From contig DYYG01000010.1 of assembly GCA_020741775.1 (NCBI GenBank), positions 1 to 64,000 on the forward strand: DNA of 64,000 nt. The letters run 5' to 3'. Within the stretch, counting starts at the first letter, position 1; each line of letters begins with the position of its first letter. This document shows positions 31,216 through 41,859 of this stretch, piece after piece. The translations under genes and the position numbers were made by a program. The notes below the pieces were generated by a model, which was given only the letters and a program-made list of their open reading frames with translations, was not told the DNA's origin and searched no databases. The DNA is from Methylorubrum populi (GTDB lineage Bacteria; Pseudomonadota; Alphaproteobacteria; Rhizobiales; Beijerinckiaceae).

Positions 31216-33603
31216 TCAGGATCGCTGTGCCCGGCGGCTCAAGGCCCGCGGGCTCGATTTCTTCGACGATTTTCCGCGCCCGGACAGGCTCGGATTCGTC
31301 ATGAAGTACTTGTGCGCGTTGAACGGCTCCTCACCCTCTGCGGGGCTGATCCGTTCGCTCGCACCCGATGCCAGTACACGCCAGCTCTGCCGGTTGTCGA
31401 GCAGGTTGGCCAGCATGATCTGGTCCAGCACCTGCTGATGCACCGTCGGATTGGTGATCGGCAGCAGGGCCTCGACCCGCCGATCGAGGTTGCGCTGCAT
31501 CAGATCGGCGGAGGAAATGTAGACCGTGGCCTTCGGGTGCGGCAGGCCGGCGCCGTTGCCGAAGGCGTAGACGCGCCCGTGCTCGAGGAAGCGTCCGACG
31601 ATCGATTTCACGCGGATCGTCTCGGAGAGGCCCGGAATGCCCGGACGCAGACAGCAGATGCCGCGCACCACGCAATCGATCTGCACGCCCTCCTGGCTCG
31701 CATCGTAGAGGGCATCGATGACCTGGGGATCGACCAACGAGTTGCACTTGATCCAGATCGCCGCCGGCCGCCCCGCCCGCGCATGGGCGATCTCCTCCTC
31801 GATATGCTGCAGCAGGCGCGGCTTGAGCGTCAGCGGCGAGACCGCCATCCGCTCCAGCTCCGCCGGCTCGGCATAGCCGGTGATGAAGTTGAACAGGCGC
31901 GACACGTCCCGGCCGATGGCCGGATCGGCGGTGAAGAAGGACAGGTCGGTGTAGATGCGCGCGGTGATCGGGTGATAATTGCCCGTCCCGACATGGCAGT
32001 AGGTGACGAGGCGGTCGCCCTCCCGGCGCACCACCATCGACAGCTTGGCGTGGGTCTTCAGCTCGACGAAGCCGAACACCACCTGAGCGCCGGCCTTCTC
32101 GAGGTTGCGCGCCCAGCGGATATTGGCCTCCTCGTCGAAGCGGGCTTTCAGCTCGACCAGGGCGGTGACCGATTTGCCCGCCTCCGCCGCCTCGGCCAGG
32201 GCCGCGACGATCGGCGAGTTCGAGGAGGTGCGATAGAGCGTCTGCTTGATCGCCACCACGTTCGGGTCGCGGGCGGCCTGGGCGAGGAACTGCACCACCG
32301 AGTCGAAGGACTCGTAGGGGTGGTGGACGATGAAATCCTTCTGGCGGATCGCGGCGAAGACATCGCCGCCCGATTCCCGGATGCGCTCGGGGAAGCGCGG
32401 ATTGAACGGCTTGAACTTCAGGTCCGGCCGATCGATCCCGACGATCTGCGACAGCTCGTTGAGCGCCAGCATCCCCTCGACCACGAAGATCGAATCGGGG
32501 GCGATTTCCAGCTCGTCGGCGACGAAGGCGCGCAACTCCTCCGTCATGCCCGCCTCGATCTCGAGGCGGATCACCACGCCGCGGCGGCGGCGCTTGATCG
32601 CCGATTCGAAGTGGAGGACGAGGTCTTCCGCCTCCTCCTCGATCTCGAGATCGGAATCGCGCACCACGCGGAAGGCGCCCTGACCTTTGAGCGTGTAGCC
32701 GGGGAAGAGCCGGCTCGCATATTTGGCGATCACCTGCTCGATGGCGATGAAGCGGGCGGCAGTGTCCCCCTCCACGTCGGGCAGGCGCACGAAGCGATCC
32801 AGCAGCGACGGCAGACGGATCAAGGCCCGCAGGGTGCGCCCGTCCCGGGGGCGCACCATCATCAGCGCGACGGTGAAGCCGAGATTCGGGATGAACGGGA
32901 AGGGATGGGCCGGATCGATGGCGAGCGGCGTCAGGACCGGGAAGACGTAGGTGAGGAAGTAATCGTCGAGCCAAGCGAGGTGCTCGGGCGACAGTTCGGA
33001 CGGCTCGGCGAGGTGGATGCCGTTCGTGTTCAGCTCCTCCCGCAGGGCGCGCCAGCGCTCCTGCTGGTCGAGGGCGAGGCGGGACACCTCGTTGCCGACC
33101 CGCGCCAGCTGCTCGGAGGGCGTCAGCCCGTCCTGCGACGGCGAGACGATACCGGCGCGAACCTGATCGTGCAGGCCGGCCACGCGCACCATGAAGAACT
33201 CGTCCAGATTGTTGGCCGAGATCGAGAGGAAGCGGAGCTGCTCCAGCAGAGGATGGTTGGGATTGGAGGATTCCTCCAGAACCCGGCGGTTGAACTGGAG
33301 CCAGGACAGCTCGCGGTTGACGAAGCGCTCGGGTGAGTGACGCAGGGAACGGCCGGCCTCCAGCACGGGCTCGCGGGCGGCCTCGGCCGCAACGCCCTCC
33401 CGCTTGATGTCGGGCTCGGCCGGCTTCTCACCCGCCTTCTCCGCCGCGAGGATGCGCGCGGCGCGGGCCGTGCGGGCACGGGCGGTGGGGCTGCGCACGC
33501 CGCGCTCGGTCGCGAGGCTGGTTTCTTCGGCTTCGGCCGCCTCTCCGTTCTGGGCGACGACATCCGATTCCACTTCCGACAACGCGCGGGCTCCCTTCCT
33601 CAT
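31216..33603 (-). CDS. ppk1: Polyphosphate kinase 1
   Basis: [19 protein letters not shown]...[66 protein letters not shown]. Confidence 0.96.
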   Translation of the reverse strand: MRKGARALSEVESDVVAQNGEAAEAEETSLATERGVRSPTARARTARAARILAAEKAGEKPAEPDIKREGVAAEAAREPVLEAGRSLRHSPERFVNRELSWLQFNRRVLEESSNPNHPLLEQLRFLSISANNLDEFFMVRVAGLHDQVRAGIVSPSQDGLTPSEQLARVGNEVSRLALDQQERWRALREELNTNGIHLAEPSELSPEHLAWLDDYFLTYVFPVLTPLAIDPAHPFPFIPNLGFTVALMMVRPRDGRTLRALIRLPSLLDRFVRLPDVEGDTAARFIAIEQVIAKYASRLFPGYTLKGQGAFRVVRDSDLEIEEEAEDLVLHFESAIKRRRRGVVIRLEIEAGMTEELRAFVADELEIAPDSIFVVEGMLALNELSQIVGIDRPDLKFKPFNPRFPERIRESGGDVFAAIRQKDFIVHHPYESFDSVVQFLAQAARDPNVVAIKQTLYRTSSNSPIVAALAEAAEAGKSVTALVELKARFDEEANIRWARNLEKAGAQVVFGFVELKTHAKLSMVVRREGDRLVTYCHVGTGNYHPITARIYTDLSFFTADPAIGRDVSRLFNFITGYAEPAELERMAVSPLTLKPRLLQHIEEEIAHARAGRPAAIWIKCNSLVDPQVIDALYDASQEGVQIDCVVRGICCLRPGIPGLSETIRVKSIVGRFLEHGRVYAFGNGAGLPHPKATVYISSADLMQRNLDRRVEALLPITNPTVHQQVLDQIMLANLLDNRQSWRVLASGASERISPAEGEEPFNAHKYFMTNPSLSGRGKSSKKSSPRALSRRAQRS

Positions 33604-33691
33604 CTCACCGGACAGGCCGGCTCCCTACCATGAGCCGGCCGCCCCTGTTTGACGGTTTCATGACAATGGGTCGAGGGTCGTGACGCCGGTC

Positions 33692-34417
33692 TCAGGCTTC
33701 GGCCTCGTCGCCCCCCTCATCCGGCGCGCCGGTCTCCCCCAGCCGATCGAGCACGGCGAGGGCGAGCGGCCGGGTGATGCGCCGCCGCCGTCCGAGGGCG
33801 TCGCGGTCGAGTTCGGCCACCACCTCGCGGGCCCGGGCCAGGGAGCGGTCGATGCGCAGCGCCAGCGCATCGACCACGGAGGTATCGATCCCGAGCTGGC
33901 GGTCGGCGAACAGCTTGACGATCACCGCCTTCAGCAGGGCATCGTCCGGCGGGCCGATCTCCGCCCCCGGCGCCAGCCGCAGGCGCGAGCGCAGATCCGC
34001 CACCCGCAACCCGAAGGCATCGACCGGCGCAGAGGCCGTGAGCAGGACGGGGAAGCGCCGCTCGCGGGCGAGGTTGAGCAGGTGGAACAGGGCCGCCTCG
34101 TCGCGGCCCTCCGTGCGGTCGACATCCTCGACCACGAGGGCTCCGTTGGAGATCAGATGCGCGACGTTGGAGTCGTTCACCTCGCCGGCGGAGACCGTCC
34201 AGGCCTGCGCCCGGCTCGCCCAGATCGAGGCGAGATGACTCTTGCCGCTGCCGGCCGGGCCACGGAGCAGGAACACGGTGTCCGGCCAGTCCGGCCATGC
34301 CTCGATCAAGGCATAGGCCTCCTCGTTCGACGGACTCACTAGGAAATCCTCGGCGCCGTAGCGCGGGTCCAGGGGCAGGTCGAAGGCGAGCTGCTTCGGG
34401 GGAGCGGTATCGCGCAT
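33692..34417 (-). CDS. hdaA: DnaA-related regulatory inactivation protein (HdaA-like AAA+)
   Basis: N-terminal QLAFDLP (clamp-binding-like motif), LRGPAGSGKSHLASIW, AFGLRVADLRSRLRL DnaA-like. Confidence 0.85.
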   Translation of the reverse strand: MRDTAPPKQLAFDLPLDPRYGAEDFLVSPSNEEAYALIEAWPDWPDTVFLLRGPAGSGKSHLASIWASRAQAWTVSAGEVNDSNVAHLISNGALVVEDVDRTEGRDEAALFHLLNLARERRFPVLLTASAPVDAFGLRVADLRSRLRLAPGAEIGPPDDALLKAVIVKLFADRQLGIDTSVVDALALRIDRSLARAREVVAELDRDALGRRRRITRPLALAVLDRLGETGAPDEGGDEAEA

Positions 34418-34464
34418 GGAGGCCTCTTAGACCGGACGGACGGCGATTCTCCTAACGGCCTACG

Positions 34465-35598
34465 CTAAACCTCTTCTCCATCGGTGATGAGCACCGGCCC
34501 ATCCGCGCGGTAGAGGCGGCTTTCCAGGTAGCGCTCGATGCCGAAGCGCACCACGACGCCGATGGAGGCGGCGACCGGCACGGCGAGCAGGAGACCGAGG
34601 AAGCCGAACAGCGAGCCGAAGGCGAGCAGCGCGAACATCAGCCAGACCGGATGAAGGCCGACCGAATCGCCCACCAGCTTGGGCGAGATGACATTCCCTT
34701 CCAGGAACTGCCCGACCAGAAACACACCGAGGGTGAGGCCGATATGCAGCCAGTCGCCGCTCGGCCACCATTGCACCAGGGCGACGCCGATGGAGAGCAT
34801 GAAACCGGTAAGCGTGCCGACATAGGGGATGAAGGTGAGAAAGCCCGAGATCAGCCCGATCAGCACGCCGAAATTCAGCCCGACCAGGAACAGGCCGACC
34901 GCGTAGAAGCTGCCGAGGATCAGGCAGACGAGGCTCTGCCCACGCACGAAGCCGGTCACGGCCCCGTCGATCTCCCCGGCGAGCCGCCGCACCGTCGGGC
35001 GGTGGCGCGGCGGCACCCAACCGTCGAGGGTGGCGATCATCCGGTCCCAATCGTGCAGCACGTAGAAGGCGACGACCGGGGTGACCACGAGGAGCGAGGC
35101 GATGGAGACGAGCGCCTGGCTCCCTGTCCAGAGCGACTTGAGGAAGGCCAGGAACCACGTGCCGCCCTGGCCGACCAGCGTGCCGACCGAGGATTGCAGC
35201 TCGTTGACGACCTCGGCGCCGCCCACCCGCTGCAGCAGCGGCCCGGCGCGCTCCACGAGGATGCTCTGCAGCCGGGCGACCATGGCCGGCAAGGCGTTGA
35301 CGAGGGACGCGATCTGCCCGGCGGCGAGCGGCACCACGATGATCAGCAGCACCACGAAGCCGACCACGAAGCCCGCCAGGATCAGCAGGGTCGCGGCGAG
35401 ACGCCCGAGGCCGAGCCTCTCCAGCCGGTCGGCCAGCGGATCGAGCAGATAAGCGAGCGCCAGCCCCGCCACGAAGGGCAGCATCACCTCCCGCAGCTCG
35501 TAGAGCAGGAAGATCAGAACCGCGAGAATGGAGAGCCCGATGATTGCCCGGCCGCGCATCGAGGTCTCGTCCTTACCCAATTCGTCCGGCCGGGACAT
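34465..35598 (-). CDS. AI-2E family transporter (PerM-like)
   Basis: GLISGFLTFIPYVGTLTGFMLSIGVALVQ...FLEGNVISPKLVGDSVGLHPVWLMFALLAFG. Confidence 0.9.
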   Translation of the reverse strand: MSRPDELGKDETSMRGRAIIGLSILAVLIFLLYELREVMLPFVAGLALAYLLDPLADRLERLGLGRLAATLLILAGFVVGFVVLLIIVVPLAAGQIASLVNALPAMVARLQSILVERAGPLLQRVGGAEVVNELQSSVGTLVGQGGTWFLAFLKSLWTGSQALVSIASLLVVTPVVAFYVLHDWDRMIATLDGWVPPRHRPTVRRLAGEIDGAVTGFVRGQSLVCLILGSFYAVGLFLVGLNFGVLIGLISGFLTFIPYVGTLTGFMLSIGVALVQWWPSGDWLHIGLTLGVFLVGQFLEGNVISPKLVGDSVGLHPVWLMFALLAFGSLFGFLGLLLAVPVAASIGVVVRFGIERYLESRLYRADGPVLITDGEEV

Positions 35599-35763
35599 TG
35601 GGTAGCGTGATCTTCCGGGTCAAGGCGAACCGATCTTGCGGTGGGCGGCGGCCCATGATGCTGTGCTAGAGCGGGCCGCCTGCGCACGGGACAGTGGCCA
35701 TTCGCGGCGCAATGTGGCAGCGGATTTCCGCATGACCAGACAGAACCGGACGACGGGGCGGCG

Positions 35764-36831
35764 ATGACGGCGCAGGACGGGAACGGGCTCACCTACGCGC
35801 AGGCGGGCGTCGACATCGATGCGGGCAACGCGCTCGTCGAGACCATCAAGCCGCTGGTGCGCTCCACGCGCCGGCCGGGGGCGGATGCGGAGATCGGCGG
35901 CTTCGGCGGCCTGTTCGACCTCAAGGCGGCGGGCTTCAAGGATCCGATCCTGGTGGCCGCCAATGACGGCGTCGGCACCAAGGTGAAGATCGCCATCGAG
36001 ACCGGGCGCCACGACACGATCGGCATCGACCTCGTGGCGATGTGCGTCAACGACATCGTCGTGCAGGGCGCCGAGCCGCTGTTCTTCCTCGACTATTACG
36101 CGACGGCCAAGCTGGTGCCGGGGGTGGGCGCGGATATCGTGCGCGGCATCGCCGAGGGCTGCCGGCAGGCGGGCTGCGCCCTGATCGGCGGCGAGACCGC
36201 CGAGATGCCGGGCCTCTATGACGGCGCCGATTACGATCTGGCCGGCTTCTCGGTGGGCGCGGCCGAGCGCGGCACCCTGCTGCCCCGCCCTGGCATCCTG
36301 CCGGGCGACGTCGTGCTCGGCCTGCCCTCCTCCGGTGTCCACTCGAACGGCTTCTCGCTGGTGCGGCGGATCGTGGCCAAGACCGGGCTGTCCTGGGACG
36401 CCGAGGCGCCGTTCGCGCCGGGGCGCAGCCTCGGCGAGGCTTTGCTGGAGCCGACCCGGATCTACGTGAAGCCGCTGCTGGCCGCCCTGAAGCGGGCCGG
36501 CGGCATCAAGGCGCTCGCCCACATCACCGGCGGCGGCTTCCCCGACAACCTCCCCCGCGTCCTGCCCGAGGGCGTCGGCATCGACATCGACCTCTCGGCC
36601 TTCGCCGTGCCGCCGGTCTTCGGCTGGCTGGCGCGCGAGGGCGGCGTGGTCGAGGCGGAGATGCTGCGCACCTTCAATTGCGGGATCGGCATGGTGGTGG
36701 TGGTCGCCTCCGATGCGGCGGAAGCCGTGGCGGACGCGCTCACCGAGGCGGGCGAAGCGCCGGTCCGGCTCGGCCAGATCACCGAGCGGGGCGCGGAGCC
36801 GGTGACCTTCACGGGGCACCTGGCGCTGTGA
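35764..36831 (+). CDS. purM: Phosphoribosylformylglycinamidine cyclo-ligase
   Basis: [24 protein letters not shown]...[50 protein letters not shown]. Confidence 0.96.
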   Translation: MTAQDGNGLTYAQAGVDIDAGNALVETIKPLVRSTRRPGADAEIGGFGGLFDLKAAGFKDPILVAANDGVGTKVKIAIETGRHDTIGIDLVAMCVNDIVVQGAEPLFFLDYYATAKLVPGVGADIVRGIAEGCRQAGCALIGGETAEMPGLYDGADYDLAGFSVGAAERGTLLPRPGILPGDVVLGLPSSGVHSNGFSLVRRIVAKTGLSWDAEAPFAPGRSLGEALLEPTRIYVKPLLAALKRAGGIKALAHITGGGFPDNLPRVLPEGVGIDIDLSAFAVPPVFGWLAREGGVVEAEMLRTFNCGIGMVVVVASDAAEAVADALTEAGEAPVRLGQITERGAEPVTFTGHLAL

Positions 36832-37487
36832 CCGTTCCGGTTGCGAAGAAGCGGGTCGCGATCCTGATCTCGGGACGCGGCTCGAACATGGTCTCGCTGA
36901 TCGAGGCGGCCCAGGCCCCCGATTATCCGGCCGAGATCGTGCTCGTGCTCTCGAACCGCCCCGATGCCGCCGGTCTCGCGCGGGCCCAGGCCGCGGGGAT
37001 CCCGGCGCGGGCCGTCGATCACAAGGCCTTCCCCGACCGGGCGCGCTTCGACGCGGCGCTCCAGGCGGAACTCGACGCCGCCGGCATCGAGCTGATCGTG
37101 CTCGCCGGCTTCATGCGCATCCTCACCGATGCCTTCGTCGAAGCCTGGAGCGGGCGGATGATCAACATCCACCCGTCGCTTCTGCCGCTGTTCAAGGGCA
37201 CGCACACCCATGAGCGGGCTCTGGAAGCGGGCATGCGCCTGCACGGCTGCACCGTCCATTACGTCGTCCCCGAACTCGATGCCGGACCCATCGTCGCCCA
37301 GGCAGCGGTGCCGGTTCTGCCCGGAGACGATGCCGACAGCCTCGCCGCCCGGGTGATCGTGCAGGAGCATCGGCTCTACCCCCAGGCCGTGGCGCTGATC
37401 GCGTCGGGCGGCGCGGTGCTGGACGGCGGGCGCGTGCGCTTCGCCGAGCGCGCCCGCGCGGCGGAAGATGCGTTGCTCTCGCTCTGA
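36828..37487 (+). CDS. purN: Phosphoribosylglycinamide formyltransferase
   Basis: [21 protein letters not shown]...[39 protein letters not shown] overlap with purM. Confidence 0.95.
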   Translation: MTVPVAKKRVAILISGRGSNMVSLIEAAQAPDYPAEIVLVLSNRPDAAGLARAQAAGIPARAVDHKAFPDRARFDAALQAELDAAGIELIVLAGFMRILTDAFVEAWSGRMINIHPSLLPLFKGTHTHERALEAGMRLHGCTVHYVVPELDAGPIVAQAAVPVLPGDDADSLAARVIVQEHRLYPQAVALIASGGAVLDGGRVRFAERARAAEDALLSL

Positions 37488-37515
37488 GATATCGCTCGAC
37501 GAGTCGTCCATCCCC

Positions 37516-37620
37516 CCTCATCCTGAGGTGCCCGCGCCAGCGGGCCTCGAAGGATCATCCAGACCCCGCGCGAATCCTGGACCATCCTTCGAGGCCGCTT
37601 CGCGGCACCTCAGGGTGAGG
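37516..37620. repeat. REP/MITE-like long imperfect palindrome, copy 1
   Basis: Arms cctcatcctgaggtgcccgcgccagcgggcctcgaaggatcatccag / ctggaccatccttcgaggccgcttcgcggcacctcagggtgagg. Confidence 0.85.
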
Positions 37621-37691
37621 GCATGGATGGGATGGTCCGATCCGCCGATCCGCACGCCATCCTTCGTCTCCCCTGCCCTTCCGGCGCCCCG

Positions 37692-38699
37692 ATGAGCCTC
37701 GCCCCCCTCTTCGCCGTGCCCCTGGCAGGGCTCCTCTCCGCCGGGCTGATCCTGGCGCTCAAGCCCCTGCTCCAGCGTTATGCCCTGGCGCGGCCGAACG
37801 CCCGGTCCAGCCACAGGGTGCCGACCCCCCAGGGCGGGGGCATCGCCATCATCGGTGCCACCCTCGCCGTCGCGGGGTTCCTGGCCCTGCCGGGCGGCGT
37901 GGCGCCCGGCGGCGCCGAATGGCCGGCACTCATCATCACCACCCTCGTGCTCGCCGGTGTCGGCACCGTCGACGACATCCGCCCCCTGCCGGCCTCGGCG
38001 CGGCTGGTCATTCAGGCGGGGGCGGTGGCCGCCGTTGTGGTCACCGCCGAGGGACGGCTCCTGCCGGATTTTCCGCTCGGGCTGGAACGCGGCCTCGCGA
38101 TCCTCGCCGGGCTGTGGTTCGTCAACCTCGTCAACTTCATGGACGGGCTCGATTGGATGACGCTGGCCGAGTTCGTGCCGGTGACCGCCTTTCTCACCCT
38201 GCTCGGCCTCGTCGGCGCCTTTGCCCCGGCCCCGGCCCTCGTCGCGGGCGCCCTGCTCGGCGGGTTGCTCGGCTTCGCCCCGTTCAACCGTCCGGTGGCG
38301 CGCCTGTTCATGGGGGATGTCGGCTCGCTGCCCCTCGGCCTGATCGTGGCGTGGCTGCTGTTCCGCCTCGCCACCGAGGGCGGCTTGGCCGCCGCCGTGA
38401 TCCTGCCCCTCTATCCCCTGGCCGATGCGACGCTGACGCTGGTGTGGCGCCTGCGGCGCGGCGAGAAGGTGTGGCAGGCCCATCGCAGCCACTTCTACCA
38501 AGTGGCCACCGTCAACGGCTTCCCGGTCTCCGAGGTGGTCGGTTCCGTCTTCGCCGTACAGGTCGGGCTGGCCGGGCTGGCCGGTGCCACCTTGCTTTGG
38601 CCGCGCCTGGCGGTCACGCTGGCCTGCCTCGCCGTCGCGGCGGCGCTGGTCGGCTGGCTGCTGCGCCGCTTCGCGCGGCCGCGCGTGAAGGGGCTGTGA
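37692..38699 (+). CDS. Polyprenyl-phosphate glycosyl-1-phosphate transferase (MraY/WecA/WbpL family, glycosyltransferase 4)
   Basis: RYALARPNARSSHRVPTPQGGGIAII...GTVDDIRPLP...LVNFMDGLDWM...RLFMGDVGSLPLG...WQAHRSHFYQ. Confidence 0.92.
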   Translation: MSLAPLFAVPLAGLLSAGLILALKPLLQRYALARPNARSSHRVPTPQGGGIAIIGATLAVAGFLALPGGVAPGGAEWPALIITTLVLAGVGTVDDIRPLPASARLVIQAGAVAAVVVTAEGRLLPDFPLGLERGLAILAGLWFVNLVNFMDGLDWMTLAEFVPVTAFLTLLGLVGAFAPAPALVAGALLGGLLGFAPFNRPVARLFMGDVGSLPLGLIVAWLLFRLATEGGLAAAVILPLYPLADATLTLVWRLRRGEKVWQAHRSHFYQVATVNGFPVSEVVGSVFAVQVGLAGLAGATLLWPRLAVTLACLAVAAALVGWLLRRFARPRVKGL

Positions 38700-39626
38700 G
38701 TGAACGGAAAGCTGATCGCGCTGACGGGGGCGACGGGCTTCATCGGGCGCCATCTGCTGCGGGCGCTCTCGGCCCGGGGCTACCGGGTGCGGGTGCTGCT
38801 GCGCCGGCCGGTGGAGGTGCCGGAGGGGGCCAGCGGCGCGGTGGTGGGTGATCTCGCCCGGCCGATGAACATGGCGGCGGCTCTGACCGGGGTCGATGCC
38901 GTGGTCCATTCCGCCGGCCTCGCCCACGCCATGTCCGGCGCGCCGGAGGACGATTTCCGCAGCTCCAACACCGAGGCCACCCGGCACCTCGCCGAGGCGG
39001 CGCAGCGGGCGAAGGTGGGACGCTTCGTCTTCCTGTCCTCGATCCGCGCGCAATCGGGCCCGAGCGCCACGATACCGGTCTCGGAAACGGATGCACCGGC
39101 CCCGACCGATGCCTATGGCCGTTCCAAGCTCGCGGCGGAACAGGCACTGGCCGAGATCGGCCTCGACTGGGTGGCGCTCCGGCCGGTGCTCGTCTACGGC
39201 GCGGGGGTGAAGGGCAACATGGCGGCGCTGCTCCGCCTCGCCCGCTCGCCCTACCCTCTGCCCCTCGCGAGCCTGACCGGACGCCGCTCGCTGGTTTCAC
39301 TCGAGAGCCTGACGGAAGCAGTGGTCACGGTCCTGGAGGCGCCAGGCCCGCTGAAGCGGCCGCTGATCGTGGCCGATCCCGACCCGCTGACCCTGCCCGA
39401 GATGATGTCCGCCTTGCGCGCCGGTCTCGGCCGGAATCCCGGCCTGCTGCCCTGCCCGGTTCCGCTGATCGGGCTCGCCTGCCGCGCCACCGGCCGAGAG
39501 GCCAGCTTCGACCGCCTCGCCGGTTCGCTAATCGCCCGCCCGGACGGGCTGGCGGCTCTCGGCTGGCACCCGGCGCAGGGGACGCGGGAGGGACTGGCGG
39601 CGCTGGCGCGGGGAGAGAACGGCTGA
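38700..39626 (+). CDS. NAD-dependent epimerase/dehydratase (SDR)
   Basis: LIALTGATGFIGRHLLRALSARGYRVRVLLRR...DAYGRSKLAAEQAL. Confidence 0.9.
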   Translation: MNGKLIALTGATGFIGRHLLRALSARGYRVRVLLRRPVEVPEGASGAVVGDLARPMNMAAALTGVDAVVHSAGLAHAMSGAPEDDFRSSNTEATRHLAEAAQRAKVGRFVFLSSIRAQSGPSATIPVSETDAPAPTDAYGRSKLAAEQALAEIGLDWVALRPVLVYGAGVKGNMAALLRLARSPYPLPLASLTGRRSLVSLESLTEAVVTVLEAPGPLKRPLIVADPDPLTLPEMMSALRAGLGRNPGLLPCPVPLIGLACRATGREASFDRLAGSLIARPDGLAALGWHPAQGTREGLAALARGENG

Positions 39627-39643
39627 AGCGCATATTGCTTCGT

Positions 39644-39759
39644 CACTCCCCTCACCCTGAGGTGCCGCGGGGCGGCCTCGCAGCTTGCTCCGGTTCCCAC
39701 GCGATCCCTGGATAACCCTACGAGGCCTCCGCTTCGCTGCGGCCCCTCAGGGGGGAGTG
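39644..39759. repeat. REP/MITE-like long imperfect palindrome, copy 2
   Basis: cactcccctcaccctgaggtgccgcggggcggcctcg ... cgaggcctccgcttcgctgcggcccctcaggggggagtg; same family as copy 1. Confidence 0.75.
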
Positions 39760-39782
39760 AGACGGTCGGATGAACGGGTTGC

Positions 39783-41759
39783 TCAAGCCGTCGTCGGCTG
39801 TGCGAGCGCCTCTGGCTGCGCGGTGATCGGTTCGGCAATCGGATTCGGAATCGCCCCCGACCGCTCGCGGAACCCGGGAATCGCCTCTTCGAAGACCGCG
39901 TCCGCCGCCGCCCGGTCACCGGCCGCCACCGCCGCGTGCAGGCGAGCGATCCAGCCGTCCAGCACGGCGCGATCGGCGAAGACGGGCTTGGCCGCCATCA
40001 CCCCATCGATGCCGTCCAGCGTCACCCGCGGCTCTTCCTTCGCGAACAGAATCTCGTTGAGCCGCTCGCCCGGCCGCGCGCCGGTGACCTGAATCTCGAT
40101 CTCCTCGCCCGGCTCGAAGCCCGCGAGCCGGATCATCCGCTCGGCGAGATCGTGGATCCGCACCGGCTGACCCATCTTGAGCACATAGACCGCCGCGCGC
40201 TGGTCGCCCGTCTCGCTCCGCCCCTCGGCATCGGCGTGGGAGGCGGCGGTGAGCACGAGGTCCGAGGCTTCGCGCACGGTCATGAAGTAGCGCACCATCT
40301 CGGCATGGGTGACCGTGACCGGGCCGCCCCGGGCGATCTGCGCCTTGAACACCGGCACCACCGAGCCGGCCGAGCCGAGCACGTTGCCGAAGCGCACGGC
40401 GATGAGCCGGGTCGCCTCCGGTCCGCTCCGCTCCGCATCGAGGGATTGGGCCACCATCTCCGCGAAACGCTTGGTGACGCCGAGCTGCGACACCGGCTCG
40501 ATCGCCTTGTCGGTCGAGATCATCACCAGGGCCCGGGCCCCCGCCGCCACCGTGGCCTCGGCGACGTTGATCGAGCCGAACACGTTGGTCTTGATGCCCT
40601 CGGCCCAGTCGCGCTCGAGATAGGGCACCTGCTTCAGCGCGGCGGCGTGAAACACGTAGGTCGGGCGGAAATCGCGGATGATCGCGTGCAGGCGCTCGCG
40701 GTCGCGGATGTCGGCGAGCGCACCCGCGACCTCGGCTTCCGCATGGAGCAGGGCCGGGCCGTTGAGGACGGCGTGGAGGGCCGGCTCGGAATTCTCGATC
40801 ACGAGGAGCGCCGCGGCGCCGAAGGCGATCGCCCGGGCGCAGATCTCGGAGCCGATCGAGCCGCCGCCGCCGGTCACGACCACGCGGGCGCCGGCCAGGA
40901 AATGCTCGAGGCGCGGCCGGTCGATGGCGACGGTGGGCCGCAGCAGCAGATCCTCGATCTCCAGCGGCGCGAGTTCCGCGTCGCGCATCCCCTCACCGAG
41001 GCTGGTGACCCGGGCGAGCGGCAGGCCGAGGCGGCGGGCGCGGGCGATCAGGTCGTCGGGCTCGGATTCGGGCGCGAGCGCGCTCGGTGTCGCCACCAGC
41101 CGGCGCACCGGAAGGCCGCGCCCGGCGAGATCCGCCACCACCCGCTCCAGATCGCGGAAGCCACCGAGGACGGGGACGCCGCGCATCATCTGGCCGGCCT
41201 CGTCCACCCGCGGCGAGAGAATGCCCTTGGGCGACAGCCGCTTGACCGAGCCGGCTTCGATCGCCCGCAGCACGATCTCGATATCGGCACCACGGCCGAG
41301 CAGCAGCGTCGGCGTGGTGGCGGCGCGGGCCTGGCTCTGCCGGGAGCGAGCATATTTCAGGTAGCGGAAGGCGAGGCGCGGTCCGCCGAGCAGGAAGATC
41401 TGCAGCACCCAGTACAGGGCGATGGCGACCTTACCGAAGAAGTAGAACCCGTAGAGATTCGAGGACACCAGCACGTAATCGAGCACGAGCAGCGTCAGCG
41501 CCGTCACGCTGGCGGCCCGCACGATGCCTGCGAGATCCGGCAGCGAGGCGAAGCGCCACTTGGTGCGGTAGAGCCGAAACCACGCGTAGATCAGCCCGGC
41601 ATAGGCCAGGAAGGGCGGCAACAGCAGCGGCAGGGCGTGCAGACGCTCGGCCAGGGCCCCGTCCTGGAAGCGGAAGACGAAGGTCAGCACCACGGCCGCC
41701 GCGGTGGCGGCGAGATCGTGGACGACCATCACCGCCGTCTTGAGGGTGCGCTTCTGCAT
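39783..41759 (-). CDS. Membrane nucleotide-sugar dehydratase/epimerase (CapD/WbpM-like)
   Basis: Four N-terminal TM segments then VVVTGGGGSIGSEICARAIAFGAAALLVIENSEPALH...VFHAAALKQVPYLERDWAEGIKTNVFGSINVAEA. Confidence 0.92.
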   Translation of the reverse strand: MQKRTLKTAVMVVHDLAATAAAVVLTFVFRFQDGALAERLHALPLLLPPFLAYAGLIYAWFRLYRTKWRFASLPDLAGIVRAASVTALTLLVLDYVLVSSNLYGFYFFGKVAIALYWVLQIFLLGGPRLAFRYLKYARSRQSQARAATTPTLLLGRGADIEIVLRAIEAGSVKRLSPKGILSPRVDEAGQMMRGVPVLGGFRDLERVVADLAGRGLPVRRLVATPSALAPESEPDDLIARARRLGLPLARVTSLGEGMRDAELAPLEIEDLLLRPTVAIDRPRLEHFLAGARVVVTGGGGSIGSEICARAIAFGAAALLVIENSEPALHAVLNGPALLHAEAEVAGALADIRDRERLHAIIRDFRPTYVFHAAALKQVPYLERDWAEGIKTNVFGSINVAEATVAAGARALVMISTDKAIEPVSQLGVTKRFAEMVAQSLDAERSGPEATRLIAVRFGNVLGSAGSVVPVFKAQIARGGPVTVTHAEMVRYFMTVREASDLVLTAASHADAEGRSETGDQRAAVYVLKMGQPVRIHDLAERMIRLAGFEPGEEIEIQVTGARPGERLNEILFAKEEPRVTLDGIDGVMAAKPVFADRAVLDGWIARLHAAVAAGDRAAADAVFEEAIPGFRERSGAIPNPIAEPITAQPEALAQPTTA

Positions 41760-41859
41760 GGTGCTTTGTGTCAGAGCATCGGCCGAACGAGGGAGACCGC
41801 TTTTCGGCGGAAGGCCGACGCTCCAGGCGGGGGCGGTATCGGCGCCGCCTGGAACGATG

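Noticed and set aside
30937-33336. 799-aa plus-strand ORF
   Set aside because: Antisense to ppk1; no domain signature.
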